This document shows, piece by piece, positions 36,353 through 56,800 of a stretch of 64,000 nt of DNA. The notes under the pieces are model-generated. The model worked only from the letters and a program-made list of their open reading frames with translations, did no database searches and had not been told where the DNA came from. How positions within the stretch are numbered: the stretch's first letter is position 1; each line of letters opens with the position of its first letter. The translations under genes and the position numbers were made by a program. The stretch is taken from positions 83,843,193 to 83,907,192 of the forward strand of contig NC_071398.1 of the NCBI RefSeq assembly GCF_022682495.2. The letters are read 5' to 3'. Origin of the DNA: Desmodus rotundus (lineage: Eukaryota; Chordata; Mammalia; Chiroptera; Phyllostomidae).

Positions 36353-36499
36353 GCAGATTTGAAAATCCCACCTGTGTCCTTCTTCCCCTCCAGGGACCAC
36401 CCCGCCATCACAGACCAGCATCCGCCCTCACCCAGGCTGCTGGCAGAGCTTCCCAACCCCACTCTCCACTGCACATCACTCTTCCTAAAGCTTTGATCG

Positions 36500-37020
36500 T
36501 GTGCTTCTCCAGTTCAAACGCCTCTGGTGCTCCCCATTCCTTAAATGAAACTCACCTTCATCTTGTTTGTAAATGTTCATTATCACGTGGCCCCACCTCC
36601 CTTCTACTAGCACATACCTTACTCCTCCGGCACAACTGGAATACTCACTGCTCTCTGCAGTTGCCCTTTGCTTTCTCTCCTCTGTGCCTCAGATGGCTCA
36701 CTCCACTTGACATACCTTTCATCTTCACCCATTGAAAGGCTACTTATTTTTCAAGGTCAACTTTAGATTTTACTTTGTTAAATAAGTCTTTCCGGTTCCC
36801 CCCGCGTGATCTGATCTGTCCCACCATGAACGCCCATGATATCCACTATGCCCTGAATTACTAAGTTGTACCATTATTTCTACGCTTGTCTTTTGCTACT
36901 CATTCTATTCCATAGGCCTAGGAACAGTGTCGTATTCATCTCTACTTCACCTGCATTGCCTAGCTCAATGCTTGCATAGAAAACACACACAATTATTAAA
37001 AGTATTATTGAGCGAGTTTT
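36500..37020 (+). repeat. L2 LINE 3'-end fragment
   Basis: Long L2 3' end: 'tgccctttgctttctctcct', 'gaaaggctacttatttttca', 'taagtctttccggttccccc', 'gcctaggaacagtgtcgtat' and 'gcctagctcaatgcttgcat'. Confidence 0.7.
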
Positions 37021-37479
37021 AAAGAATGATGAGGAAGACACAGGAGGAGTTCCTGGCTTCTGAAAGGGTGGCTTTGCCAAGAAGTGACATTACAGGCTCC
37101 TGGAGAGCGACTTTATACACTTTGTAATTTTAAGAATATAGCTCAGGACAAGCATCTTGGCAATAAATGGAAATCTGCCTCGGGGAAAAGGAGAGTTGGT
37201 CCAGAGCACCAGCATCCCTTTGGATGAAATTGGAGACTCAAAGGGAGAAAGGCAGCATGAAACCATGGGGTACTTGAGGATCTTGGGAATGCCTTCGGGT
37301 CCTAGAATACCTCACGTCAGACCAGAGCACTGGGCCAGAGGATATTGCAAGAGGCAAATGAGTTGGTGATAAAATGAGCTGCCTCTTTCGCTACTCTACA
37401 TACACTAGACAAGAGTATCTCTAATAGCCTTCTTCACGTTCAGGTACATATGGGAAACCAACTGTTGGCCAATTGCTCG

Positions 37480-38830
37480 ATCAATCAACACCTATTTGTT
37501 GAGTGCTTTCAGAGTGCCAGGCACTGTGCTTGGTGCTGGAGATAATAGGAGTGAATAAAAAAGACAAAAATTACTGCCTTCATGGACCTACTTGTTGTGG
37601 GAAAAGATAAGTGATAAATAGAATAAATGTGTAAAATATAGAGTTTATGAGGTGATAAATTCTTTGGATAAAAATAAAAAAGAAATGGAGATGAAGTCTT
37701 AGAATGTTAAGCACAGTGGTTAGGCTTCATCGAGAAGATGATATCTGAGCAAAGACTTGGAAGAGGTGGAGCCATGATATGTGCAGCTATCTGAGAAAAG
37801 AGCATTCTGGGAAGTGGGAATGGCCAGTGCAAATGTCCTGAGGTAAGCACGTGCCTGACACCCTGAAGCCAGAGTAGCTGGAGACAGTGATAAGTCAGAG
37901 AAGTAAAAGGAGACTTCCAGCCTGGACAGGCCATTGTAAGGACTTGGCTTTTATGTTGGTGAAATAGGAGCCTTGGGAAGAGTCTCAGTGAAAATTGATG
38001 TCATTGACTGTTGAGTTGAAACTAAACTGTAAAAAGAGCCAAAGACTAAAGCAGGGAGACCAGTTAGGAGGCTACTGCAAATATCCCAGGCAAGAGATGA
38101 CGATGGAGGCTTGACCAGGGTGGTGGCAGCAGAGATGACAAATGATCAGAGTCTGGAAAAATGTTAAACGTAAAGACTGATGAGTTTTCTGATGTATTCA
38201 ATGCAGGACATACAGGAGAAAAGAGTCAAGGATGACTCCAAAGGTGTGTGTTTGTTTGTTTGTTTGTTTTGCATGAGCAACTGAAAAAAATAGTATGGTT
38301 CATTAACTGGAATGGAGAATATGAAGAGTGGCATAGTTGGGGAACAGAGAAAATCAGGGGGTAGTTTTTGCACCTGCAAAGCTTGTGATATCTAGGGAAC
38401 ATCTAGGTGGAGAGAGGTCTGGACTGGAGACCAAAATTTGGGAGTCAGAATAAAGATGGTATTTGAAGCCACAAAACTGGATGAGATCTACATGAGATTG
38501 GCTGCAAGGAAGAGACTAACTAGGTTCAAGGACTGAGCTGGAGGCGCTCAAACATTCAGAGGTCATAGAGAAGGCAAGGAACCGCTAACAGAGACTGAGA
38601 AGGAAGAACCAGTAAGGTAGGGGCAAACCAGGTGAGTACGTTTTCCTGGAAGAAGAATAAAAGATGTTTCAAAGAAAAGGGAGTTACCGACTTGGTCAAA
38701 CGCTGCTTTAAGGTCAAGGAAAATGTGAACCAGGAAAAGATTCCCAATTTAGCAACGTAGAGGTCATCGGTGACGTTGACAATCCCAGTTCCGATGGATG
38801 ATGGGCTGAGAAAGCCTACCCGGAGAAGGT
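37480..38830 (+). repeat. Long old mammalian repeat (~1.35 kb), family unassigned
   Basis: Follows a familiar mammalian-wide consensus for more than 1 kb: 'gagtgccaggcactgtgctt', 'aatggccagtgcaaatgtcc', 'ggccattgtaaggacttggc', 'gggagaccagttaggaggct', 'agagtcaaggatgactccaa', 'gagaggtctggactggagac' and 'tttagcaacgtagaggtcat'. No protein frame. A (GTTT)n tract lies at 38247-38270. Confidence 0.65.
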
Positions 38831-39211
38831 GTGAGACAGTTGTCAGAGCAATGGGACATAAACACCTCTTTTTGTTGTAAGAAGGTTGCGCTTCATTTTA
38901 AAAGCCAGAAATTCAGATTTTTTATTCATCCAAATGAGCATTGTGTCCACAGCAATTGGAATCCATCAGATTTTAGTTGAGAAATCCCCCTTTCAAAGGA
39001 CAGAAACTTTTTGTGAAACGCGTTTTAGCAGTTTTGAGGCTGGCACTCTCTGGTAACTGAAGAAAGACGACCATGGCCTGCAGTGAGTTAGCAGCTCAAG
39101 GTATTTTAAGTTTTATAATCTAATTTCTATCTTTGGATGCACCCCCCCCAATAATGACATCATAGTTCTGCAGATGAATGTTTCATTTTAAATTACATTA
39201 GCTCATTCAGA

Positions 39212-40145
39212 TACCTCGTTATTTATCTTTCTGCTTTTATTTAATCTTTATTGTACTTCTTCCATTACCATTTAGTCCCCATATACCCCCCTCCTCCAGC
39301 AACCGCCACACTGTCGTCCACGTTTGAGTCCTTTTTCCTTTTTGCTTGATCCCTCCACCCCCTAACCTCCCCCCACCTGTCATCCTGCTCTCCATTTATG
39401 ACTATCCCCATTGTCCTTGTTCAGTTTGTTCATTAGATCCCACATAGGAGTGAAATCACATGGTATTTGTCTTTCTCTGACTGGCTTATTTCACTTAGCA
39501 TCATGTTCTCCAGGTTCATCCATGCGGTCTCCAAGGGTAAAATTTTCTTCTTTTTTATGGCTGAGTAGTATTCCATTGTGTAAATGTCCCATAGTTGTTC
39601 TATCCACTCATCTACTGATGGACACTTGGGCTGCTTCCATATCTTGGCAATTATAAATAACACTGCAATGAACATAGGGCTGTTTATGTTCTTTGGATTA
39701 GTGTTCTGGGTTCCTTCAGATATATTCCCAGAAGTAGGATCACTGGGTCAAAAGGCAGACCCAATTTTTTCATTTTTTCAGGTATCTCCATACTGCTTTC
39801 CACAGTAGCTGCACCAGTCTGCATTCCCCCCAACAGTGCAAAAGGGACCCCCTTTCTCCACATCCTCGCCAGCACTTCTTGTTTGTTGATTTATTGATGA
39901 CAGCCCTTCTGACAGGTGTCAGATGGTATCTCATGTAGTTTTAATTTGTATTTCTCTGATGATTAGTGATATTGAGCATCTTTTCATATGCCTATTGGCC
40001 ATCTGTACGTCCTCTTCAGAGATGTGTCTATTCAGGTCCTTTGCCCATTTTTTAATTGGGTTGTTTGTTGTTTTGTGTTGAGTTTTGTACGTACCTTATA
40101 AATTTTGGATATTAACCCCTTATCAGATGTATTGGCATTTTTTTC
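39212..40145 (-). mobile_element. 5'-truncated L1, ORF2 C-terminus and 3'UTR
   Basis: The minus-strand frames 39684-39875 and 39433-39675 are consecutive pieces of the ORF2 C-terminal region: '[20 protein letters not shown]', then 'MFIAVLFIIAKIWKQPKCPS' and 'LWDIYTMEYYSAIKKKKILP'. They are now in different reading frames, so a frameshift separates them. The 3'UTR is at the left. A dead, 5'-truncated insertion, fairly young in appearance. Confidence 0.9.
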
Positions 40146-40149
40146 TTTT

Positions 40150-42110
40150 AATAATGTTTTAAAATAATTTTTCAATAATGTTTCTCATCCTATGGACATT
40201 TATTTGACAGCCTTTCTTACTTGTAGACCTTGATTCACGTAGTCAACAGTGGGCACCGAATCTCAGAAAACATGAACTTGAGATTAAAGGCAGGGCAGGA
40301 CAAGCTGGCGGTGAAACACGCGAACACAGCGCATCTGCACAGGACGGGGTCGAGTTCAGGCTCCGAGCCACGAGGGTGCTGTGAAGTGCAATGATTTCAT
40401 ACTTGTGATGTCACTTTGCTGTAACATGAGAGCCAAGAGTCCTCCCCGCCCAAGGGCAGTGGCCGATTTCCCAGAAGGCTCATTTCCCAAAGCCAAAGCT
40501 CCAAAGATGCCAATGCAACCCATGCTGATGCTTCGTCTCATGTTATTTCTCAATTTTATGCTTAATTTACTCCTTTTGGTTTTATGTATTTTGACACAGC
40601 CCAGTGTATGTGGGGATTTCCCCACAGTTCTTTAAATGCTATAAAACTTTAATATGGGGAGATAAAAACAATCATAAGCCATGCCTCCAAGCCCTCACAT
40701 CTAGTTCATTTGAGTTAAGCACTCACCCTTTTTGATAGATTTAGATTTTCAAGTTCTTGCGCTGCTTTAAATGCCCTTGTGCCTTTCCTTGCCCTCCTCC
40801 CCCACCCAAATGAAAATTATATTCTACCCACAACCTGGGCATGCAACGCCTATCGATGGCACAAAATGGCATCTTTACAATCCTTAAATTATCATGATAA
40901 TGGCCTATACCGTGCCTGAGCCAATGAGATGCAAAGTGGTTCAGGAGAAAGCCACGATGAATGCCCGGCCCCGGCTTCAGGTGTGCAACCTGAAATGTCT
41001 TTTGGAAAAAATGAAATATTGCTCCAGGAAGTCTGTGGAGTTTGTCTGTTTCAGCGTAATTGCCTCCTCTCAGCTTCCTAATACCCTTAAAACCTCTGAG
41101 AGTCTTTAATGTACAAAGTTCAACAGAAATACCTTCAAAGCAGATTAGTTCTAATTATAGTTAATATTTGTTTGCTGCTTTATTGAATAAACTACATTTG
41201 CTTTTTTAAAAAGAAGAAGAAAAAGGAATTCACTTAACTGCATGTCAGTCGCCCAAATTTTAAGTGTACAAATGAAATGGAAAACATTTATTACACAAAT
41301 TTAATTACAATTCTAAGAAATAAACATGCAAATTAGATAGAGTTCAATTTGCAGATGCTAATCCTCATCCTTGATCTTGCTCCTTTCCTCTCTGGTTTTC
41401 AGTCTGTGACTCTCCTTAATTCCTAGGGAGCCTGGCAGCCAGGGGTTTGGCTTTTCACAGCCGGAGGATCACTGTTTTAAAGAAGTGTTATATTTAGCAC
41501 ATCTGGCATAGTAGCAGTAAACAAACATTATAGTCTTTGTAACACTTTTGTGCAGGTGCCTTCCCCCTGATTTTATTAGGTCTATGCCTTCCAAGCCTCT
41601 GCGTTCATTACACCTGAAATGACCCATCTCGACTTCGGAGGGGTCCCTAGACAGAAGTTATGAATTAATGTTTCAAAAAACAAACTCCAATTGAGCCCAA
41701 TATAGGGGAAAATTACTATTTGCAAAATAATGCGATGCCGGGGTGGTTTAAATTACATTCTCTTGACCAAGGACAACCTCCTTTATTACTTTTTTATTTC
41801 CTGGAGGTTTTCCCTGGAGGCTCCCCAGCCAGAAAGTGTTGCCAATTGAAGTTGCAACAAGACCAAGGTTGCTTTTTTATACTCCTGCAGCTCCGGAGGA
41901 GACCGGGCGGGGGCGGGCGGCGAGGGGGGAATAACTGCTCCGTCCTGCAAAGACATCTGTTTCTCATCTCCGTTTGCTGTGGCAAAGGAGAAGAAAGTCT
42001 TTTGCAAAGGGTGGGAACGCACAGATTTTTTTTTTTTTTTTAGTCACACGCACACACAACAACAACAAAACTAAACCAAATTTAAAAAGAGAGAAGACAT
42101 CTCAGAAGGT
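40150..42110. other. Upstream flank of SERTAD4, repeat-poor, possible conserved control region
   Basis: About 2 kb between the L1 and the CpG island with no recognised repeat. It contains homeodomain-type and octamer motifs (ATGCAAAT at 41326-41333, TTAATTA near 41301). In other mammals an antisense lncRNA (SERTAD4-AS1) starts near here, but no exon could be supported from sequence alone. Confidence 0.45.
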
Positions 42111-42316
42111 TGCCGAGTGAATGCATAATTCGGCTGGAGCCGAGCCCCCGGGGCTAGGGCGGGAGCCGGGAGCGCGTGGGGTCTGGGCTGCGGGCTGGAG
42201 CCGGGCCCGCGTGTCCCCGGGCACCGCGAGGGGGGGCGGAGGGGGAGGGAGGGCGGGAAGCAGGCAGGGGGCGGGCTGGGGTGGGGGTGAGGGGAAGGCG
42301 CCCCGTGTGCTGCCTG

Positions 42317-42340
42317 CGGAGCGGCGGCGGCGGCGGCGGG
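42317..42340 (+). repeat. (CGG)6 tract in the SERTAD4 CpG island
   Basis: Six uninterrupted CGG units at 42322-42339 within the presumed 5' non-coding exon or promoter. Confidence 0.9.
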
Positions 42341-42349
42341 AGCATAGGG

Positions 42350-42698
42350 AGGGAGGGCGAGCGCTTGTCATGTTCCCTCTCTCGCCCTGGGGGCATCCTG
42401 CACAACCTCTCCTCGGAAATCCACGGGGAAATGGCAAACAGGATTGACGGGTTTCACACGCTCCTCGCCAGACAGAGCCGCTCATTTCCATAACCGTCTG
42501 CAGCGACGGCGGCGCGGCGCCCCAGTCGCGGCGGCGGGACCTGTCCGGACCCTCGCCCCCGGCGCACCAGCGGCCACCGCCGACCGGGCCGCCCGGCGGG
42601 ACCCGCGAGACTGTGCAGCGGCGGCCGGGCTGGCGCCGAGCCCGAGCGGACAGGGAGCAGCTGGAGCGCTGCGGCCGCCGCCTCCCGCTGACCCCGCG
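42350..42698 (+). other. SERTAD4: Presumed SERTAD4 non-coding exon 1 (5' end uncertain)
   Basis: The 3' boundary is proposed from the strong donor GCG|GTAAGA at 42698/42699. The transcription start cannot be read from sequence, so the left boundary is arbitrary. Intron 1 would then be 42699-47712 (5.0 kb). Confidence 0.5.
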
Positions 42699-43624
42699 GT
42701 AAGAGCCGGGCTGGCCGTGGGCGGCGGGGGCGGAAGGGCCGAGGCCGATCGCGCGGCCTCCGCCTGCCCGGACCGGCACCCACGCGGCCTCCCGCGCGCC
42801 TCCGGGCGCCCGGGCTGCGCCGGGGTCACCGAGTGGTTTCGCGCAGGCCGGAGCGGGGACGGCGAGCGGCCGGGGCGCCGCTGGGCGCGGAGGGGACACG
42901 GGCCTGTTCGGGACCGGAGTGCGCCGCGGCGCCTTTCCCCGGGCGGGAACCGCCGCCTCCCGGCTGCTCCCGCGGCCGCCCGCGCGCGCCGAGCCGAGTC
43001 CAGGGGCAGGTGGAGGCGGCCGCTCGGGCGAGATCTCAGGGTCCTGGGTGGCTGCCTGTTCCCTTATCCTGGGGGACAAGGGCCAGGAGGGGGGATGCCT
43101 CCGGGTCTGGACGCCGCGGCGCCTGGCAGGTGGGGAGGGAGGGGATGGCGGATGTCAGGAGCGCGCGTTTACGAGAGAAGGAATAGCTGCGGGAGCTGAC
43201 ACCTTCTGTCCCCGCCACCTCCGCCCGCGCACTCTCCTCCCCAGCAACCGAGCCGCGCTGCGGGCGGCGGCGGCGGCTCCTCTGTCCTCAGCTCACCTCC
43301 CGGGCGGGCTCCGCTGCTGCCCGCCGGGTCCACGCCTCCGCGCCTCTCCCTTCCTCCCCTCCCGCCTCCTCGGCCCTCGCAACTTTCCCGAGTGTCCGGC
43401 CGGGGCGGCAGAGATGGGGTGTGGCGCGCGGGCTGGGCGCTTGCCGGCGGGAGATGCGGCTGTGTCCCCGCAGCCCCGGTGCTACGGCCGCGCTGGGCGC
43501 TCCCGCAGCCTCCGGCGCGGAGTCGGCTTGGCATGGAGGGAGGAAGGGAGGGCCGGGCAGGATCGGCTGCGGGCTGGAGCGCAGACTGGGGCCAGCCTCG
43601 CCAGAGCCCAGCCAACCGCCCTGA

Positions 43625-51765
<8,141 letters not shown>

Positions 51766-52926
51766 AACGCGAGCCGTCCCCTCTCCACCACTCTTTTGAC
51801 GCATGCACAGCACGACCCATTAGCACTCGCACATTTCCTTCCGAATGGGTGTTCCAGTTTTGTACGACCGATACGATTATGCCGTGAACGTGCCGTGTCG
51901 CTTTAACGCCTGGGGAGCAGATTGCATAAAACATCTGTATAGGAGTCATCAGCGAGCTCCTTAGAAATGTGGTGATTTTACCAAGAAAACAGTTGACTTC
52001 ATGCTTAAAAGTCTGTCTTGGTCGTCTTACAAGAAAGACCAGTAGATTAGGCTGGGGGGACAATGTGTCCTTGTGATATTTCCATTCCCCCCCAAGGAGC
52101 CTGTCACTAGCTAAGAAACTTCAACATTTGCAATTAATTAGGTAGTCATTTGGTAAACAAATCAATATAACCAGCCAAGGATGTCTGCTTCATCTATATG
52201 ATACAGTATTTTTTTTTTTTTCTGAATAAAAGACTGAAGGCAGGGAACTAGGTGAAATGGCTTCGTGGTGCTGTTAAGTCTTTGTATTTAACAGTCTTGT
52301 GTGACAGGTGAAACTAGGATGTAACGCAAGTGAAACACACCTGTCTGGGGGCGGCCACCAACGCTGTGCGTGGAGGGTTCTCCCCGCAAGTTCCCGCTTG
52401 CCTGCGGTGGGTGTTGGAGGCTTTGAGAGAAGTGGTATACAGGGCGATTTTTGGTGCCTTACTTTGTCTTAATTTTTGCCAGTGTGAAAATTAAGGGTAA
52501 ATCGGACTTACAGCAGGGATTTAACACACAGGAAACAAAAAAACACAGGGTGGATCAATACCGTTTGGAAACCGTTACTTCGAGCTGTTGCGTTCGACTT
52601 TTGATTCGACATCTCTATTCTTCCTTTATTTTTGATGCCCGATTGTTTTTGAATTTGGCATTGTTAGAAAGGGTTGGAGGAAACAATAGAGAGAGCTGTT
52701 GGGAACCAGCGCTAGCTGCTTGAGCTTTTCTATGGCAACGGTCTGTTGCTGGGGTTTGGGTTTTTTGGGTTTGGGGTCGTTTTGTTCGGTTTGGTTTTCT
52801 TGTCCAATGCAGTTCATGAACCAGTGGCATGCATTATATTTTAACCTGTTTTGCATCATTTCCCTCGTTTAGATTATAAAAGCATGTGGTTTTTTATATA
52901 TAACTTTTGCTGTTGATTAAGAAGCA

Positions 52927-52998
52927 CAATGTTAATAAACGATGTGGTGATCAATAAGGTTTTCTCTTAAAGAATGTAAAGATTTTAGGTTTGGGGAA
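52927..52998 (+). repeat. SERTAD4 3'UTR duplicated segment, copy A
   Basis: Shares with copy B (53732-53813): 'caatgttaataaa', 'gatcaataaggtttt', 'tcttaaag', 'taaagattttag' and 'tttgggg', in the same order with small indels. Includes AATAAA at 52934. Confidence 0.85.
52934..52939 (+). terminator. SERTAD4: Candidate poly(A) signal AATAAA, SERTAD4
   Basis: Canonical hexamer 1.17 kb after the stop, inside duplicated segment A; a T/G-rich stretch follows within 30-50 bases. Confidence 0.45.
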
Positions 52999-53731
52999 GT
53001 TATTTTGGAGAAATGGGACTGGGTTGGCAATCGCGACCATGTATTTGGTCAACATTTTTCTCAATAATTTCTTTAATTTATACATTTGTGAGAGCGTGCA
53101 GAGTACCCCTGACTCTCCTCCTGCAGCCAGTCCTGCTGCTCAGCTGCGTTCCAATTTCCAAGGCTACCAATGGACTTGGGCCTCCTTACACAGTACTGCA
53201 CAGGAACCAAATGCCAAACGGAGGAAAGAAGTAAGTCCTCCCCGTTTCTCCAAGATAAAGCTTTTTTATTCTTGCTATTAATATTAAATATAGGTCTCAT
53301 TCATACAGTGTATGAGTAGGATCATCATTTGGACAATGTCCACAAGGACCAATTTCTAAAACATGTTCTTGTGTAATGGCTGAATAGTCTAGTGAGGTTC
53401 GTCCTTTATTTTCAATATTTGATAAACATTTGATGTCGAAAACGTAGATGATAGATGCTTGTATATGAATGTGTTGTTGTAATAAAGTGAGGTTTTCTTG
53501 ATCTATATTTATTAAAATGATCAAAATTCATTAAGATCGTCTTATGTTAGTGATTATCGGCTACGTTTCTCTCTTCCGTCGCTCGTTCTCCTTTAAAACC
53601 CTCAGAGTGTCTAGAAACCATTGTGGGCAGCGGCCACACACGAGTTTTTCCTTGAGGAGATCAGTATGGCAGGAGTTTGAGAACGGTCCTCGTTGGTAGG
53701 TTTCGATTTCTGTGGGTTAACATTAAGAGTC

Positions 53732-53813
53732 CAATGTTAATAAATGGTGTGATTGGGGATCAATAAGGTTTTATCTTAAAGGACCTAAAGATTTTAGTCC
53801 TTTGATTTGGGGG
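53732..53813 (+). repeat. SERTAD4 3'UTR duplicated segment, copy B
   Basis: Same-strand partner of copy A about 805 bp downstream: 'caatgttaataaa', 'gatcaataaggtttt', 'tcttaaag', 'taaagattttag' and 'tttgggg'. Includes AATAAA at 53739. Similarity fades quickly outside these limits. Confidence 0.85.
53739..53744 (+). terminator. SERTAD4: Candidate distal poly(A) signal AATAAA, SERTAD4
   Basis: Canonical hexamer inside duplicated segment B, about 2.0 kb after the stop. Repeat-free sequence on both sides would allow a long 3'UTR. Confidence 0.4.
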
Positions 53814-53814
53814 G

Positions 53815-56800
53815 GAAAAAAGAGCATAAGATGAATCTCTGAATACTGAACCCTAGTTCACTCCTTTAGGAAACGTCAGACGGTGAAGATGACCCACGCC
53901 TAAATGTTCCAGCGGCTACAGATGAATGCTAGCGGTACTCCGTACAATTCCGTATGAACGGTTTCTTGGAGGCTAATATTTTATCTGAAGAAAGGGGAAA
54001 GCTAGTTGGAAGCTAATTAATTTGTCAAATGTAGCATTCTTATTATGAGTGTAATACATAATAGAGATTTAAATATGAAAGAAAGGACTTATTCTTTTGC
54101 TTTGTAAAAACCCAGCATTACCAGATGTTTTTCTTAATGGCAAGTCTGTAAGTGACAGAGCTGGTGATTTTCCACAGCACTCACCTGAGCTGCTGGCTCA
54201 CGCATCTGCTCAGTAGAACCCACTCGAGCTTCTCTGCAATAGTAACGGTGCCTTTGAATCCGGCAGCATGAAAATTCGTAATTTTTAGTCACCAAGTTTT
54301 GGTTTCTAGGATATTTCCAGCATACTAAACAGGAATACGTTGTTGTCACCAAAACAAAACAAAAAAAAGTTTCATAAACTTCCATCTAAATGACAAAAAC
54401 CTTCCTGTTGTTGGTATGAGAGCCTCAGGGCCTCCTATGTGCCTGCGTAGTCCTTTCTGCCTGAGACATACCAAGTGCGATTTTTCCAGAATGGCCAAGG
54501 CGCCCCTTAGTATAAGGGAAAGGTCCGAACTGGGTTCTTCTATCGAGGTCAGCCTCGGAGAGTGGAAAAGCTAAGACACCCCCTCACCTCACACTGCTGT
54601 CTCCCCACTCGGAAGCAGGACCTTTCTCATTGCTGTGCTCAGCTTTGAGGAAAGCCTGATGTGGCAGAATCCAAACTTTTACAAGTTAAATGAAGGGAAA
54701 TCCTCACTTAAGGAAATGGCCTGGCTCCTCAAGAGTGCCTGTAATTGCCACTCCCCTGGACATCTGGGTGCATGTCGTTAGCCAAATCCTTCACCTTTGT
54801 CTCTGGTCCTTCCTCTCAAAAAGTGGGTGGTGTAGAAGATGGTCTGTAAAGGCACTTTAAAAGGGCAAAGGTAATCATCATCATATGCTTCCACTCTAAA
54901 AACCCTATTATTCGATACTTCACCTTGAAAGGGGTCCTGGACACAAGACGGCAGGGGCAGGGACCTGGGAGAAAGGGAGGAAAGGTCAAGATTGTTGGCA
55001 GTGACTGTGTGATAGTCAATCATTAGGGTGAAGGATCTTCGGCATGATCTTTTAAGACAATACAAACTGAGACCATTTGACATGCTACTTTGTTAAATAA
55101 ATGCTGGAGCAAGTGAATGAAGGTATGCACCTTTAGAGCTCATAGACAACTCCGTCAAAGCCTTGCTACGCACCCCTCCAATCGTGAACTTGCGTCACAG
55201 CTCCACTTGACAACTTCCTTTCCACGTATCAAGAGGAGCCCAGAACACCTTGCAGAAGACATGGGCATTGCCCAAGAGATGTCATCCTCACAGTAAATAT
55301 CAGACAAGGACATAAGTGTTCTTATGCGACATAGCTAGGCTTTTTTTTTATATTGTGAGCAATCCTGCTCAAATTGTGAGCAGGAAACGTTTTTGAAAAT
55401 AATGACCTGTTCCAATCCATGTTTAGGACAGTCCCTTAGATTTGAAGTCACAGTTAAGGTGACCACATCCCTGCCAATTTCAAAAACAAGGATTCTGCAT
55501 GGAATTAACAATGATGGTTCAAATGACATGCAGAATTGTCCCATGAAGAAAAGAATGAAATCACTATTTAGATAATCAAAGACACAAAGTATGGTTTCTA
55601 GTAATTTGTTTTCAGATAGCTGTGTTTTGATTCTGTGGTTTAAAATAAGCTCATCAGGGGTCTTTCAAGTTACTACATGATGTCCCCATCACTTTCTCTG
55701 AGTTATGGTGAATAAGGAAGGTGTATTCTCTTCACGTGGCTAAAACTTTTCCATTCTCTGGGATACAGCTACATGACCTAGGGTCAAACAGTTACTAGTT
55801 TAAAGATTGTTTCCAGCCGTGTGTACATGCCGTCTTTTAGCCGGGAGAACTCACTTAGGAAAAGCACTTGCAAAAATGTAAGTTATGAACACTTGAATCT
55901 CGCATCCTGCCATAAAGCGCATCAGCAAGTGAGTTTAATAAAACATGCTGTTTAAAATAGTCTGTAATTTCCTGTTTCTGCATTTCCCTTCAGTGTCTGT
56001 GACAGGCTGAAGAGCGATGGCTAAATGGAGGGAATTTACACGAGCTAGTCTGCTGCTGTTTGCAAACCACCGCCATGAGCTTCATATTCTTTGGTAAACA
56101 GTTCCCTGGTGGGCTCTCTATGGTTCACTGTTTCTTCCCTCGGTGTAGGTCCAATTGGTTAATTTTGAAAATGCAAACTACTTCTTCCTAGACTGGAAAC
56201 ACCTGCTTTTGACCACAGTGAAATTGATAGAATGTATGGAGATGAATGAGTCATTTCTCATGACATTTCCCATGTTTTTCAACCCCCTTTTTATAGCTGT
56301 TCCCTTGATTTCAAATTATAAAATCTTATAAAATGACCTATCTTGGGAGGGAGGTGGGGGACATACACAGAGAAGAATTTGTGGAGACGTAAGCTGTAGG
56401 CTTGCTTCCTGCCAAGATGCAAGACAGTGGGCAAATAGCAGAACTCTGGGGAGGAGGGCCATGGCCTTCAGCGGGCACTGCCTCCATCCGGGCAGCTCCA
56501 TGGCAGCGGCTGAGTCCAGGCTCGGGCCTGTGATCCTTTGCTGCCCCTTCTGATTGCTCAGCTCACACATGAACCCAACCTGGATACTTCTAGACATACT
56601 ACTCTTCCTGCAGATGCCTTCCGAGTAATTGCAGTGAGCTAAGCTCAGATATGACATGACGTTTGTGTCCTGGCAATCAAGAAGTGAGCAGATATCTCTG
56701 AAATGCACCTAGCAGAGCACTCGGGCATCTGTGCCGCCCTCAAAGCTCACGAAACCCCTGAATGCGTAAGGAAGGAAAAGATGGAGAATAACAGACTACA

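Larger units (their letters stand above)
42115..43620. promoter_or_regulatory. SERTAD4: CpG island, presumed SERTAD4 promoter
   Basis: About 1.5 kb of very high GC with dense CpG, in sharp contrast to the AT-rich flanks. It sits 5 kb upstream of the first coding exon of SERTAD4 and contains a good splice donor at 42698/42699, as expected for a TATA-less CpG-island promoter with a non-coding first exon. G-runs at about 42228-42300 could form G-quadruplexes on the plus strand. Long open frames across it on both strands (up to 325 codons on the minus strand) are by-products of stop-poor GC-rich sequence. Confidence 0.85.
51766..53800 (+). other. SERTAD4: SERTAD4 3'UTR (end uncertain)
   Basis: AT-rich sequence after the stop, free of recognised repeats, with AATAAA at 52225-52230, 52934-52939, 53481-53486 and 53739-53744. 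Two of these lie in a duplicated segment (52927-52998 and 53732-53813). Which signal is used cannot be told from sequence. Confidence 0.65.

Noticed and set aside
40356..40635. Overlapping open frames (89 codons minus, 84 codons plus) upstream of SERTAD4
   Set aside because: Both strands open at once and no known protein; likely chance. A lncRNA here cannot be judged.
42102..43079. 325-codon open frame on the minus strand, and several long frames on the plus strand, in the CpG island
   Set aside because: Low-complexity Pro/Arg/Ala/Gly translation typical of stop-poor GC-rich DNA; overlapping frames on both strands; no recognisable domain.
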